This document shows, one piece after another, positions 18,832-28,159 of a DNA stretch of 64,000 nt. This stretch comes from Thomasclavelia cocleata (GTDB lineage: Bacteria; Bacillota_I; Bacilli_A; Erysipelotrichales; Coprobacillaceae): the NCBI RefSeq assembly GCF_900102365.1, contig NZ_FOIN01000003.1, forward strand, positions 95,165 to 159,164, read 5' to 3'. Position numbers and translations under genes: made by a program. Under the pieces are notes generated by a model. That model saw only the letters and a program-made list of their open reading frames with translations, ran no database searches and had not been told where the DNA came from. Numbering within the stretch: position 1 is the first letter of the stretch; the number at the start of each line of letters is the position of its first letter.

Positions 18832-20652
18832 CTACTCCATCATTTTGAACATATCGTCAGTAACCTGAATCTGGATAGGAATCCTTTTGTTTCCAGCAAT
18901 CAGTACTGCCTCACCCATCTTAAACCTGTCAATAAGTGATGCTTCACCTTCGGTAAGTGTAGTCAGTTTCGTAAGATCGCTAATTCCGTCCCGTTCAAGG
19001 TTCATAATAAGTTTATATGTACTAGAATTGAAGATAGCTTTTCCACTTGTCAATACTTTATCGTCAGCAAAGTCATGTACTTCCTGTGTAGCCAAGATCG
19101 TTGCATTATTATACTTTCTTGAACGTCTTACAAACTGTTCAAGCATTTTAGCTGTTTCACCAACAAGAATAAGAAGATGCGCTTCATCAACGCAAAAAAC
19201 TGAAAATACCGATTCATCTAGACATAAACTCCAGCTGAATTGAAGAATTATATGCATTAAGGCATTTCTTAAACCTTCAGTAAGGTTAAAAAAGACCTTC
19301 GTTCCAAATCCAATAAATGGATTTGCCGTTTCTGAAACATTTATAGTCGTCTTACCATCAAAATAAATGGCATATTCGTTGATAAGTGGCTTGATTTTTA
19401 AAGACAAATCTTTATATGCTCGATATTCATCATCAAATATTTCTGCACTTTCCATCTTTTCAATGTGTTCCTGCAATACGGCATTGAAATTTGTGAAAGT
19501 CGGATATTTTTCATACCCCAAATATCTAAAATTAGTATCGTTGTCAATTCCAACACTTTCGTAAGTCTTGACTGCTATATCTCCTATAACCGCAAGCGTT
19601 TCATCACGGATCTGGGGACTAAGATATTTTAAAATAATTTTAATGTCTTCCACAACATTGTATATAGCTAGTTTAGTGTTATATTTTTCAACTACATCTT
19701 CTTCATCGGAAGAAATAGGTTTTAAATCAAATATATTGATTCTAGCTTTTGAAGTTCCCATATTAAAAAAAGAACCACTTGCTCTTTCTATAAGCGGTTT
19801 TATCTTATTTTCTGGATCAATCCAGATAATTTTTCTTTTATAAAGCATGTGCTGCATCATAATCGAATTTAGTGCAGTAGTTTTACCAGAACCTGATTTT
19901 CCTACTGCAATCAAATTCCCGTTAAGACGGTTCTGCTCAACTGCTATGTTTCTATCATTAACATAAACAAACTGATCAAACATAATTTTTCCGCCATTGT
20001 ACTGTTCATTTCCTATTAACAATCCTTTTGGATCATCTAAGGTATCAAATGTAAACGGGTACAAAGAAGCCAGATTCAATGATGGTAACAGTACTCCAAG
20101 ATTGCGTTTCATTTCACTGTTAAAACCGTCCTTATAAAACCATACTGATGTTCTTTTATAAAGTTTTTCCTGTATACCAATCAATGACTGTAACTGCCAT
20201 CCCATCACACTCAACTGCATCTTCAATTTTTGATATTCTTCATTAAGTTCACTTACACTATCGGCAATGATCATTACATTAATAACGACATTATATGTTT
20301 TATCCCTTCTCGCAACTAGATGAGCAACCATGTTGTTTAGCGCTGTCACATCCTGAGATATTTTCTCTCTTTTAGTAACATCAACTGTTTCACGATATTC
20401 TCGCTCCATTTTATTTACCTGATTTTTTATCAGATTTGGGATGTTCTCACTTGATGGTTCACACATCATATCGACTTTAATATTTGGATTTGAAGTCAAT
20501 ACGGAAAGAATCCCAGCATAATATTCTTTGGGTGTATTCAAAACAGTAACTATTTTGACATACTTATCCCCCATCTGGATATAATTTCTATTAAATGATA
20601 GCCCTTTGGGTGCAACCTTTGATTTAAAACTACGTTTTAATAAAGAACTCAT
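18832..20652 (-). CDS. VirB4-like conjugative ATPase
   Basis: 606 aa. Walker A AVGKSGSGKTTALN lies near residue 252 and Walker B VFCVDEAHLL near 488. ATQEVHDF further on matches the VirB4/TraC ATPase core. These ATPases power assembly of the type IV secretion channel at the inner face of the membrane. Family members are usually longer at the N-terminus; the 225-aa gene upstream overlaps it by 4 nt (ATGA) and could supply the missing part. Confidence 0.92.
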   Translation of the reverse strand: MSSLLKRSFKSKVAPKGLSFNRNYIQMGDKYVKIVTVLNTPKEYYAGILSVLTSNPNIKVDMMCEPSSENIPNLIKNQVNKMEREYRETVDVTKREKISQDVTALNNMVAHLVARRDKTYNVVINVMIIADSVSELNEEYQKLKMQLSVMGWQLQSLIGIQEKLYKRTSVWFYKDGFNSEMKRNLGVLLPSLNLASLYPFTFDTLDDPKGLLIGNEQYNGGKIMFDQFVYVNDRNIAVEQNRLNGNLIAVGKSGSGKTTALNSIMMQHMLYKRKIIWIDPENKIKPLIERASGSFFNMGTSKARINIFDLKPISSDEEDVVEKYNTKLAIYNVVEDIKIILKYLSPQIRDETLAVIGDIAVKTYESVGIDNDTNFRYLGYEKYPTFTNFNAVLQEHIEKMESAEIFDDEYRAYKDLSLKIKPLINEYAIYFDGKTTINVSETANPFIGFGTKVFFNLTEGLRNALMHIILQFSWSLCLDESVFSVFCVDEAHLLILVGETAKMLEQFVRRSRKYNNATILATQEVHDFADDKVLTSGKAIFNSSTYKLIMNLERDGISDLTKLTTLTEGEASLIDRFKMGEAVLIAGNKRIPIQIQVTDDMFKMME

Positions 20653-21326
20653 TTTTTCTCCTCCAATCCGATCTTGCCATCCTTTAATTCAAATCTTTCA
20701 ATTTCTTTTAAAACCGAGAAATAATATTCATCAATTACCGGATTGTCAAAATCATAAGCAATCATATTTCTAAAATCATCATTTGTCATAGGCGATATCA
20801 TTAAGCGAGTTTCAGACATAAAACGTTTCAGATCACTGTATACTTTGTCTATCATTTTTTCATTTTCCATTACAACTAAATAGAATGAAATTTCTTTAAA
20901 GTTATTAATATACCATTCATGATAGTTTAAAAACATATCTCCAAGATTAAGTATTGACTTATCTTCTTCGTTTTTTAGTCTCTGCATTAAATTATGATTT
21001 TGTTCATCCAGATTTGGCTGCTGATAGACAAACTTCCAGTAAAATTTGAAATCAATTTTATTAAAAGCAATTGCAAGTGATTCGATTACTCTGTAATTGT
21101 CGTCAACATTAAGCATATGAATATTTAGCGGATGTATTTTAATACCTCTTACAATATATTTAGTACCAGAATCATCGATAATACATTCATTGTGTTCAAT
21201 ACTTTCAACATCAAGCCAATTAAGCGTTGTAGCTAATTTTTTTGCTCTCTTTTTTACACTCTTTTTCTCTTTCTTAATGCTTTTCAAGTCATTCTTCTTT
21301 ATTTCTTTCGTCTTTTTCTTCATCAT
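20649..21326 (-). CDS. T4SS protein, possibly a detached VirB4 N-terminal domain
   Basis: 225 aa with a highly basic N-terminus (KKKTKEIKKNDLKSIKKEKK) followed by a mixed alpha-beta domain (YIVRGIKIHPLNIHML, FKFYWKFVYQQP, EISFYLVVMENEK). The position between the VirB3-like and VirB4-like genes, the overlaps on both sides and the general look suggest the N-terminal domain of VirB4/TraC made as a separate protein. This is inferred. GAGGGGATAG precedes the ATG. Confidence 0.6.
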   Translation of the reverse strand: MMKKKTKEIKKNDLKSIKKEKKSVKKRAKKLATTLNWLDVESIEHNECIIDDSGTKYIVRGIKIHPLNIHMLNVDDNYRVIESLAIAFNKIDFKFYWKFVYQQPNLDEQNHNLMQRLKNEEDKSILNLGDMFLNYHEWYINNFKEISFYLVVMENEKMIDKVYSDLKRFMSETRLMISPMTNDDFRNMIAYDFDNPVIDEYYFSVLKEIERFELKDGKIGLEEKK

Positions 21327-21649
21327 AATTTACTATCCCCTCAAATACATAATCTTTGTTTGAAACAAAGTAATCCAAATATTCAATCAAAAAAACCATG
21401 ATATTGTGGTATACTGAATAATTCGTTGTTAGTATCCAGCACAATCCGCCAATAAATACAAAAATAATAATCCCAACAATTAGCGCTGTTCCAGATAAGT
21501 TGTTAAAACAGATAATACAGCCAACAATCATTAAAACAGTACCACTGGCAATAATGATCAGATCACTAATTCGATACATTCCAAAAATAAGTCTACCGCC
21601 TTTAAAATTAGACGGTGCTATATATCTATGTTCATCCATAGATTTGCCT
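21289..21649 (-). CDS. PrgI/VirB3-like conjugation membrane protein
   Basis: About 119 aa from the ATG at 21649, which has AGGAGG upstream. A longer frame beginning MELVPS starts inside a palindrome copy (21662-21679) and is probably not real. APSNFKGGRLIFGMYRISDL is followed by two adjacent membrane helices, as in PrgI proteins of Gram-positive transfer systems. It would sit in the membrane with VirB4. Its end overlaps the next gene by 38 nt. Confidence 0.8.
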
Positions 21650-21661
21650 CCTAACATAAAA

Positions 21662-21679
21662 GATGGAACAAGTTCCATC
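21662..21679. repeat. GATGGAAC palindrome copy between VirB6- and VirB3-like genes
   Basis: A perfect GATGGAACAAGTTCCATC in the short gap between the two genes, upstream of the ribosome site of the VirB3-like gene. Confidence 0.9.
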
Positions 21680-21688
21680 TTTGATTAA

Positions 21689-23797
21689 TTACCATCTTCC
21701 TCTATGGCGCATGGTACTTCCTATAGTTGTTTTTCCAACATTTTGAAAAGCAGCCGCTTTAGAATTTAAAAAGTTTCCAACTCCAGAATTTTGACGATTA
21801 CGCTTATCTACATTCTTTGTATTCATCATAGATGCCCGATTAACCGCAACCGCATCAATACCGCTCATACCACCAGCACGATTAAATTTGACGGCATCAC
21901 CTCCAGCGTTCACAACTGCACTGCCAAGCTGTGAACGTGACATCGTATTAGCGTTATCAATTCCAAGCGAATTGGCATAGCTGATTTGACTGCTTGTCGG
22001 CGGTATGCCATTGTCACCTGACAGCATAGAAAATACCGCTGAACTTCCACCCGCATCAGTTACTGCACTGTTTAGTTCCTGAGCTGTCATCCCAGCACCG
22101 TTTATACCAAATGAATTAGCATAATCAAGCTGTGATCCTGTAGGGGCAGTATCATTCATTCCCATAGCTTCAAACGCTCCTAAAGAGCCACCTGCTACCT
22201 CAACAGCCGAAGCCATTTCACCACGAGTCATACTGGCACCATCAATTCCTAGAGAACTGGCATAATTCTGCTGATCACTGTTCGGGGCTAAGTCACTCAT
22301 ACTTGAATCACTCATACCGCCAAAGCCATCTGCACCGCCAGCTGCAGGATTTCCTTTACCACTGCCAAAAACGTTACTAGCCATATTTTTTAAACCAATA
22401 CCTTGACCAACACCAGCTTTGCTTGAAATTTTTCCTGCTGCTGAAAATCCCTTACCAGCAAGTCCCAATGCTCCACCAGCTGCAAGTATACCAGCTCCTG
22501 CTGTTACAGCTGTCATTCCAGCTCCAAAAGCCATCATGCTCTGCATTTGCTGTAACGTACTTGCACTGGACATCTCACTACCACCTATAATTGCAGCAAC
22601 ACCGCTTGGAGATTTATATACAGCAAGCAATCCGCCGAGTAATATAAAAATCTTAGCAACTGTTCCTACAACAGTAGTAGACTTTAGAAAACTATCTAAA
22701 GTTGAGCTTCCAATAAAGCCAAACAAAAGCATCATCATATACAGCTGTAGCCAATTAGAGATTAGATCAGCTGTAATATATTTACACCATGTCGAATATG
22801 TATTGCTCTCTGGATCAAGAAGACTTGATATTGCATATGGTGCTAAAAAGACTTTAAAAACAAGCGATATTTGTCTTTCTGCCATCATTAATAATACTGG
22901 TATGAATACTAGCGCAACTGCAATAACTGTAGCCACACCAAAAAATAAACTGCTCCAGCTTGGATACATGTAGTAGACTTTATCAACCGCACCTGCTAAG
23001 CCAAATGTTACAGTATCAGCAATTTTTTCTAATATGTTTCCTTTTTCTTCACCAGCATTTATGTCAATGTCATTAATATCACCGCTAAACCAGTAACTCT
23101 TATAAAATGTTGATTCTAAAGCTGCATTCATTTTCTTTACATATGAGTTATATACTTTATTTATCTGACTAGAGGATAAATCAGCTCCAGCAATGTTTTT
23201 TATTGAGTTTTCGGTTTCAGTGATTTTATCAGCTGACCAATATCTAACCATTGATTTGAAAGTGTCTTTAGACATAACAAACATATCTTTTGCCTGCTCC
23301 ATCTGCGAAGACAGATAATCTTTCATTGTGCTTGCGTTGCTATTCATATTACTACTATTCAAATCAATTGAAGAACTATCCACAAGCAATGTAGACAGTT
23401 TTTTACTGTCATACATTTTTGTATCATCCGTGAAATACTCAACATTGTTAACCAGCGAACTTACTAACCCTGTAGCCTGTTTCATAGCAAAAGGAACAGC
23501 AGATATAATTATTACTGTAACTGCCATCTTGATAATCATTTTTCCTGGATCAAGCTTATTCATGTATTCATCATCAGTAAAAGCTTTAAAAACTATTTTT
23601 AAAAGCCTAAAGACAATAAAAAGCACTAGAAATAATTCAATGTATATAAACCAGTTCCATATCCAGTCAAAACCATCATTAGAAAAATCAAGTCCGCATA
23701 TCAGTTTTGCTGCTTCCCACAAAATATCAATGACGTTTAAAATCATTTGCATAAGTCCCCAGATTATGCTTCTTATTAATTCAGCAATATCTAACAT
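21689..23797 (-). CDS. VirB6/TrbL-like polytopic channel protein with C-terminal repeats
   Basis: 702 aa. Hydrophobic segments lie near residues 45-65, 95-115, 280-310, 345-400 and 415-460, as in VirB6/TrbL-like proteins that form the inner-membrane channel. The C-terminal third is soluble and glycine-rich and carries three tandem units of about 45 residues built on Q-x-x-YA-(S/N)-S-(L/F)-GI-(D/N), then an alanine-rich part ending in AGG (about 505-650). The repeats are not a usual part of VirB6 proteins. Confidence 0.8.
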   Translation of the reverse strand: MLDIAELIRSIIWGLMQMILNVIDILWEAAKLICGLDFSNDGFDWIWNWFIYIELFLVLFIVFRLLKIVFKAFTDDEYMNKLDPGKMIIKMAVTVIIISAVPFAMKQATGLVSSLVNNVEYFTDDTKMYDSKKLSTLLVDSSSIDLNSSNMNSNASTMKDYLSSQMEQAKDMFVMSKDTFKSMVRYWSADKITETENSIKNIAGADLSSSQINKVYNSYVKKMNAALESTFYKSYWFSGDINDIDINAGEEKGNILEKIADTVTFGLAGAVDKVYYMYPSWSSLFFGVATVIAVALVFIPVLLMMAERQISLVFKVFLAPYAISSLLDPESNTYSTWCKYITADLISNWLQLYMMMLLFGFIGSSTLDSFLKSTTVVGTVAKIFILLGGLLAVYKSPSGVAAIIGGSEMSSASTLQQMQSMMAFGAGMTAVTAGAGILAAGGALGLAGKGFSAAGKISSKAGVGQGIGLKNMASNVFGSGKGNPAAGGADGFGGMSDSSMSDLAPNSDQQNYASSLGIDGASMTRGEMASAVEVAGGSLGAFEAMGMNDTAPTGSQLDYANSFGINGAGMTAQELNSAVTDAGGSSAVFSMLSGDNGIPPTSSQISYANSLGIDNANTMSRSQLGSAVVNAGGDAVKFNRAGGMSGIDAVAVNRASMMNTKNVDKRNRQNSGVGNFLNSKAAAFQNVGKTTIGSTMRHRGRW

Positions 23798-23825
23798 TTC
23801 ATCACCACCTTTTTGAACTTAAAAA

Positions 23826-23843
23826 GATGGAACTAGTTCCATC
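23826..23843. repeat. GATGGAAC palindrome copy between VirB2- and VirB6-like genes
   Basis: A perfect GATGGAACTAGTTCCATC, fully self-complementary including its TA centre, ending next to the stop codon of the VirB2-like gene. Confidence 0.9.
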
Positions 23844-23844
23844 T

Positions 23845-24210
23845 CTAATTTGCCTGACTTAACCCAAAAACTTTGAAAATCTCAACAAGGGATTCAATAA
23901 TAATTACAATTATTACCCCTCTTTTAATATTACCCCAAACATTAATTCTTTGACGTTCTTCCTCAGTTGCCTGTAAATATGTAAGTCCAATTCGACCAAC
24001 ATAAATAATTCCTAACCCGACCGCTGCCCACTGTACGATTAAAATACCAGCCTTGATCCAAGGATTAAGCAAATTTTTTGCTTCATCCGTATTAGGCGTT
24101 GCAACAGCTGATACAGATACAATATTTTGCAGTCCAATATAGCCTGAAATCAACAACGCTTCTAACTGATCTTTCTTTTTTAATACAAATCTTTTTATTT
24201 TATTAATCAT
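23845..24210 (-). CDS. VirB2/TrbC-like transfer pilin subunit
   Basis: 121 aa. A basic start precedes a signal-like hydrophobic region ending around VSAVATPN, then NPWIKAGILIVQWAAVGLGIIYVG and a second hydrophobic segment (VIIVIIIESLVEIFKVFGL). Two helices with a short polar loop and a location directly before the VirB6-like gene fit the TrbC/VirB2 group. Its ATG lies next to the SSB stop. Confidence 0.7.
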   Translation of the reverse strand: MINKIKRFVLKKKDQLEALLISGYIGLQNIVSVSAVATPNTDEAKNLLNPWIKAGILIVQWAAVGLGIIYVGRIGLTYLQATEEERQRINVWGNIKRGVIIVIIIESLVEIFKVFGLSQAN

Positions 24211-24561
24211 TTATCGTTCCTCCATATTAATTTTTTCAGCGTTAATATCAATTCTTGGTGCAGTTTTAAAAAACTGAAATGTATCTACAACTACAACAGT
24301 TTTCTTCTTTTCTTCATATTCCTCAGTTTTTAAATGACCTTCAACTTCGCAAAAAAGTCCATCCTCAACATACTGAACGAATCTTTTAGCATTTTTTCCC
24401 CATGCCTTGCATGTGATCCAGTCAGTATACTCATTACCGTTAGAATATTTTGTTACTGCTATATCAAAGAAACAGCACACACTATCAGTTTCCTGATTTC
24501 CATAAAGCTGTTTATTTACTTTGCCTAAACGTCCGCTTAAAAAAACTCTATTCATTGACAT
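24211..24561 (-). CDS. ssb: Single-stranded DNA-binding protein
   Basis: 116 aa from the ATG at 24561, preceded by GGAGGAATTACATC. A longer frame beginning MELVPP starts in a palindrome copy upstream and is unlikely. MNRVFLSGRLGK and WITCKAWGKNAKRFVQYVEDGLFCEVEGHLKT give the OB-fold core of SSB. It lacks the long acidic tail of the chromosomal housekeeping SSB. ICE-encoded SSB coats transferred single-stranded DNA. Confidence 0.85.
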   Translation of the reverse strand: MSMNRVFLSGRLGKVNKQLYGNQETDSVCCFFDIAVTKYSNGNEYTDWITCKAWGKNAKRFVQYVEDGLFCEVEGHLKTEEYEEKKKTVVVVDTFQFFKTAPRIDINAEKINMEER

Positions 24562-24592
24562 GATGTAATTCCTCCATATATATAAATTAAAA

Positions 24593-24610
24593 GGTGGAAC
24601 AAGTTCCACC
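24593..24610. repeat. Variant palindrome with paired change
   Basis: GGTGGAACAAGTTCCACC differs from the consensus at both mirror positions, so perfect symmetry is kept. This favours selection on the palindrome itself rather than on one strand's sequence. Confidence 0.9.
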
Positions 24611-24649
24611 TTTTATGCATGTAAAAAATCCATATCTATCTTTGCTTCA

Positions 24650-25549
24650 TTAATTTTCACTTTTTCTTTTCTTAAATACAGCAAGTCCGATAAGTACAAA
24701 AGATAAACCGCCTAAACAACAGTACATTGCAATATCAGTGTTATCTCCTGTTTTTACCTTTTTAGGCAACAGTTCATCATACATGATTACTTCTTGAATT
24801 TTGCCTGTTTCTTCAACCTTAAATTGAATTGATTGAGCTATCTTGTATCCTTTTGGTGCAATCGTTTCTGTAAGTCGATATACATGATTTGCATACAGAG
24901 TTTTCATCATATGAGGAACATCTGTAGAAATCCATTCTTCTACTGGCACGGTTTTACCAGTAGTGATATCTTCAAGACTTAAATGCGCTCCAGGCAACTC
25001 TTTTGAAGTAGTTATATCCTGTTTAGATACCGATACCTTAAAAGGGGTATGTTTAGGAATAACTGTAACATCAAAATTCATTGAATTCTGAACATCTTCA
25101 TCATATGTTGGAATACTAATTAAAGTTGGTTCAACATATTCATATTCATTGTAATCAGTTACTCTTAATAAATAGATACCTACCTTTAATTCTTTAAAAA
25201 CAATTTTACCAGTATTATCGGTTATATCTGATATACCAGTAATTTTATTTTCATTTGCAATTTTATTTAATCTGATTGCTAGTTCTTCCATTTCGTCAGC
25301 TTTTTCAACTTTATTTAAATCAGTTTTTTCATCTGAGAAATCTTCTGTATATTCATACAGTCCGTCAACAACATTTCCAACTTGAATTAATTCAAATTTA
25401 ACACCTTCTGTTGATGTGCCAGCGACACCGTCTTCTAGTGCAACTGTTATCGATCCAATTTCGCTATATGCATCTACTGTACTTACAGTACTTATAATTC
25501 CAACTGTACTTAATAATGTAACAGCGAAAACCATAAATTTTTTGATCAT
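24650..25549 (-). CDS. Minor (basal) pilin with variant sortase signal
   Basis: 299 aa. A signal peptide (to about VDA) is followed by a Cna_B/SpaA-type shaft domain (PFKVSVSKQDITTSKELPGAHLSL) and a C-terminal sorting region with VKTGD in place of LPXTG, a hydrophobic segment and KKRKSEN. In Gram-positive pili this kind of subunit is the base that links the fibre to the wall. Its start overlaps the sortase end by 4 nt. Confidence 0.82.
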   Translation of the reverse strand: MIKKFMVFAVTLLSTVGIISTVSTVDAYSEIGSITVALEDGVAGTSTEGVKFELIQVGNVVDGLYEYTEDFSDEKTDLNKVEKADEMEELAIRLNKIANENKITGISDITDNTGKIVFKELKVGIYLLRVTDYNEYEYVEPTLISIPTYDEDVQNSMNFDVTVIPKHTPFKVSVSKQDITTSKELPGAHLSLEDITTGKTVPVEEWISTDVPHMMKTLYANHVYRLTETIAPKGYKIAQSIQFKVEETGKIQEVIMYDELLPKKVKTGDNTDIAMYCCLGGLSFVLIGLAVFKKRKSEN

Positions 25550-26343
25550 TTTTTTGCTCCTTTCTTTCTGAAAATTATAATTCCTAAAACAACAAATAAT
25601 AACGGTATTGTATAAATGATAAGTTCGTGCGAGGATGGCAGACTCTTTCTTATTGCATCTTTTACACCCTGATCATATTGAATACGATGACCTGTTACCA
25701 GCAGTCTATGTGTGTTAATACCATAAGGAGTACATGTTACAAGGGTTGCAAGGTCTTTACCATCTTCAATTGTATAGTCTGCTTTTTCAGGCAATACTAT
25801 TTCAATTTTATCTATTTCATATGCAAGAACTTCATCAAGTATATAAATATAAAATTTATCATTTTTTTCTAATTCATCCAGCCTTGTAAATAATTTATTT
25901 GATGGCAGACCGCTGTGCCCAGTTATAACTGTATGAGTATTATTACCACCTAAAGGTAAAGAGGAATCTTCCACATGACCAGCACCAGTATTTAAAACAC
26001 TATCACTAGTACCATGATAAACTGGAATATTTACATCTATTTGAGGTATTTCAATTGTTCCAATCACACCATTACCGATATCTAAAACATCTTCATAACT
26101 AGTATTATTTTCAACAGCTATTCCTCTTTGCTGTAAATACAGGTTATTATTCCATTCTTTTGCCTCTTCCAGCATTTTTTCTTTTTGATTTTCAGTTAAT
26201 ATAGTAACTTTATTATCATAAGTAGAAATTAGCTTAGAAGTATCAATAGATTTAAAATAATTAGAAACAATAGGGTAGCATATTAAAGCTAATCCTATTG
26301 TAAAAATAAAAATATCTTTTCTAAGAAGTTTTTTTAATTTCAT
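25546..26343 (-). CDS. Class C (pilus-polymerising) sortase
   Basis: 265 aa. An N-terminal membrane anchor, the catalytic His in VITGHSGLPS, the catalytic Cys in LVTCTPYGINTHRLLVTGHR with the partner Arg, and a C-terminal membrane helix define class C. It would cross-link the LPATG pilins of the neighbouring genes. It overlaps both neighbours by a few bases, so the three are translationally coupled. Confidence 0.93.
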   Translation of the reverse strand: MKLKKLLRKDIFIFTIGLALICYPIVSNYFKSIDTSKLISTYDNKVTILTENQKEKMLEEAKEWNNNLYLQQRGIAVENNTSYEDVLDIGNGVIGTIEIPQIDVNIPVYHGTSDSVLNTGAGHVEDSSLPLGGNNTHTVITGHSGLPSNKLFTRLDELEKNDKFYIYILDEVLAYEIDKIEIVLPEKADYTIEDGKDLATLVTCTPYGINTHRLLVTGHRIQYDQGVKDAIRKSLPSSHELIIYTIPLLFVVLGIIIFRKKGAKK

Positions 26344-28157
26344 TATTTTTCAGCTTCTTTTTTTCTTTTAATTAAAGCAGTTAACATCATTGCAGTACCT
26401 GTACCAGCTAGCATTACTGTCATTGCAGAACCAGTAGCTGGCAACTTTGAACCAACCTTATTTACAACCTTAATATTTAATGAACCTTTTTCTAAATCAG
26501 TAGTTAGATTATTTACATACTCACTGTATTCACCTGTATAGAATTCTTTAAACTGAGCAGTTGCTTCTAATTTCTGTAATGTCTTATTAGTTGCACCGTC
26601 ACCTTTAGTATAGTTCACACGGTTATCTTCACTGTATGTAGCTTTGATATTAATTTTAATTGGATCTTTTAATAATCTGTACCCAGCAGGGGCTTTGGTT
26701 TCCTTTAAGTAATATGTCTGACTATCAAGTCCAACGATATTAAATAACCCATCAGCATCAGAAACCATTTCTACCGCTTCAGCTGGCACTTCACCATCTG
26801 TAACACTGTCTCTGTTGATTACTATATAATCATCTCCATTATCTGCCTTTTTTACATAAACTTCTTTTGTGCATAAGCTGTCGCTATACAATCTAAATTT
26901 AGCACCTTCTAATGGTCTTTCTGGTGTCTGATCATTTACCTTTACTCCATCCATTCTAAATGTAAAGCAAACTACTGTATCCCAAGGTGTTTCACCAGTT
27001 TGCCCAATACCATCAGAATCAGGATTATTAGAATATTCTAATTTGACATCATTTTCAAAACCTGGTCTACCAACATCATCTGTCGCTTTTTCATTTAATG
27101 TTGCATTGTATTCTATTAAAATTTCTTGTCCATAATATTTCTCCATTTCAGGATTAGCACCTTCATATTCCTTAAAGAAATATTTATTTATAGTTGCTTT
27201 CAAATCCATAATTTGGATTTGAAAAGTTTCATCAACTGGTATACCTGTTGTTACAACTTTATAATCGGTATCTTTAACTAATGTTTTATCAGCAATCTTT
27301 ACAGTAACAGAATCAGAATTGAATGTTAATTCTTCATCCATCTTATCATGAAGCGCAAAATAATAACTATCATATCCATTCATATTTGGTGCATATGTTA
27401 AATAGCGGTAAGGAACAGTTTGTCCGATTTCGAAATCAGCAACATCATTCCATCCATCATGATCTTTTCCAATACTTGTTCTTAAATCATCTTCTCTGAT
27501 CTGTTTTTGGATAACAGGAAAATCTGATTTAATATTGATAAATACGTTTGGATTTGCAGTATTGACCATACATAAAGATGATGCACTGTGTTCTCCAGCT
27601 ACATTAGTAATTTCATCTATGACATACCATCCAAATGGTACATCTAATGTATAACTTTCTTTTGCAGATGCAGGAACTGTTACAACCTGTGTCGGCTCTG
27701 CTTTATCTGCAACAAGCATATTTCTTAAACTTTCGATAAAATATCTAAAATTAGAATATCGACTTTCATTTAACTGCGGTGCTTCTACATTATTGATTAC
27801 TGTATTATTATTCATTGTTTGAATGTAGTCAATTATGCTGTACTCAGTATTTTTTCCAGTTACTTTCTTTAAAGATTTTTCATATGCAGGATTCATTGTA
27901 TAATTGATACTTTCCATTCCTACTGAATTTTCAGCATCAAAGATGCGGTAAACATTAAATTTCTTTCCTGCTAAAGACTGTACTTCGCCATTATCCCCAA
28001 TGTTTGCATTGATAGTAATGCAACCTTGTTCTTTAGCACTTACAGAAGTAATTAAATTACTATTTGGAGCAACTAAAGTAGCAGTTGCTAATGCTCCAGA
28101 AAAAGCTGTTGATACAGCTAACAATCCAACAATTGATTTTTTTATTTTATTATTCAT
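26343..28157 (-). CDS. Major pilin (LPATG backbone subunit)
   Basis: 604 aa. It has a signal peptide, a pilin-type central region with isopeptide-forming fimbrial domains (TVPYRYLTYAPNMNGYDSYY), a Cna_B domain near the C-terminus (RPLEGAKFRLYSDSLCTKEV, YYLKETKAPAGYRLL), then LPATGSAMTV, a hydrophobic segment and KRKKEAEK. It would be polymerised by the adjacent class C sortase. Its start is 2 nt after the stop of the adhesin gene. Confidence 0.9.
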   Translation of the reverse strand: MNNKIKKSIVGLLAVSTAFSGALATATLVAPNSNLITSVSAKEQGCITINANIGDNGEVQSLAGKKFNVYRIFDAENSVGMESINYTMNPAYEKSLKKVTGKNTEYSIIDYIQTMNNNTVINNVEAPQLNESRYSNFRYFIESLRNMLVADKAEPTQVVTVPASAKESYTLDVPFGWYVIDEITNVAGEHSASSLCMVNTANPNVFINIKSDFPVIQKQIREDDLRTSIGKDHDGWNDVADFEIGQTVPYRYLTYAPNMNGYDSYYFALHDKMDEELTFNSDSVTVKIADKTLVKDTDYKVVTTGIPVDETFQIQIMDLKATINKYFFKEYEGANPEMEKYYGQEILIEYNATLNEKATDDVGRPGFENDVKLEYSNNPDSDGIGQTGETPWDTVVCFTFRMDGVKVNDQTPERPLEGAKFRLYSDSLCTKEVYVKKADNGDDYIVINRDSVTDGEVPAEAVEMVSDADGLFNIVGLDSQTYYLKETKAPAGYRLLKDPIKINIKATYSEDNRVNYTKGDGATNKTLQKLEATAQFKEFYTGEYSEYVNNLTTDLEKGSLNIKVVNKVGSKLPATGSAMTVMLAGTGTAMMLTALIKRKKEAEK

Positions 28158-28159
28158 TT

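Noticed and set aside
22419..22973. Plus-strand frame within the VirB6-like gene
   Set aside because: Shadow frame lying wholly within a well-supported gene on the other strand.
23645..23665. AGTTCCAT inside the VirB6-like gene
   Set aside because: A lone half-site with no mirror arm.
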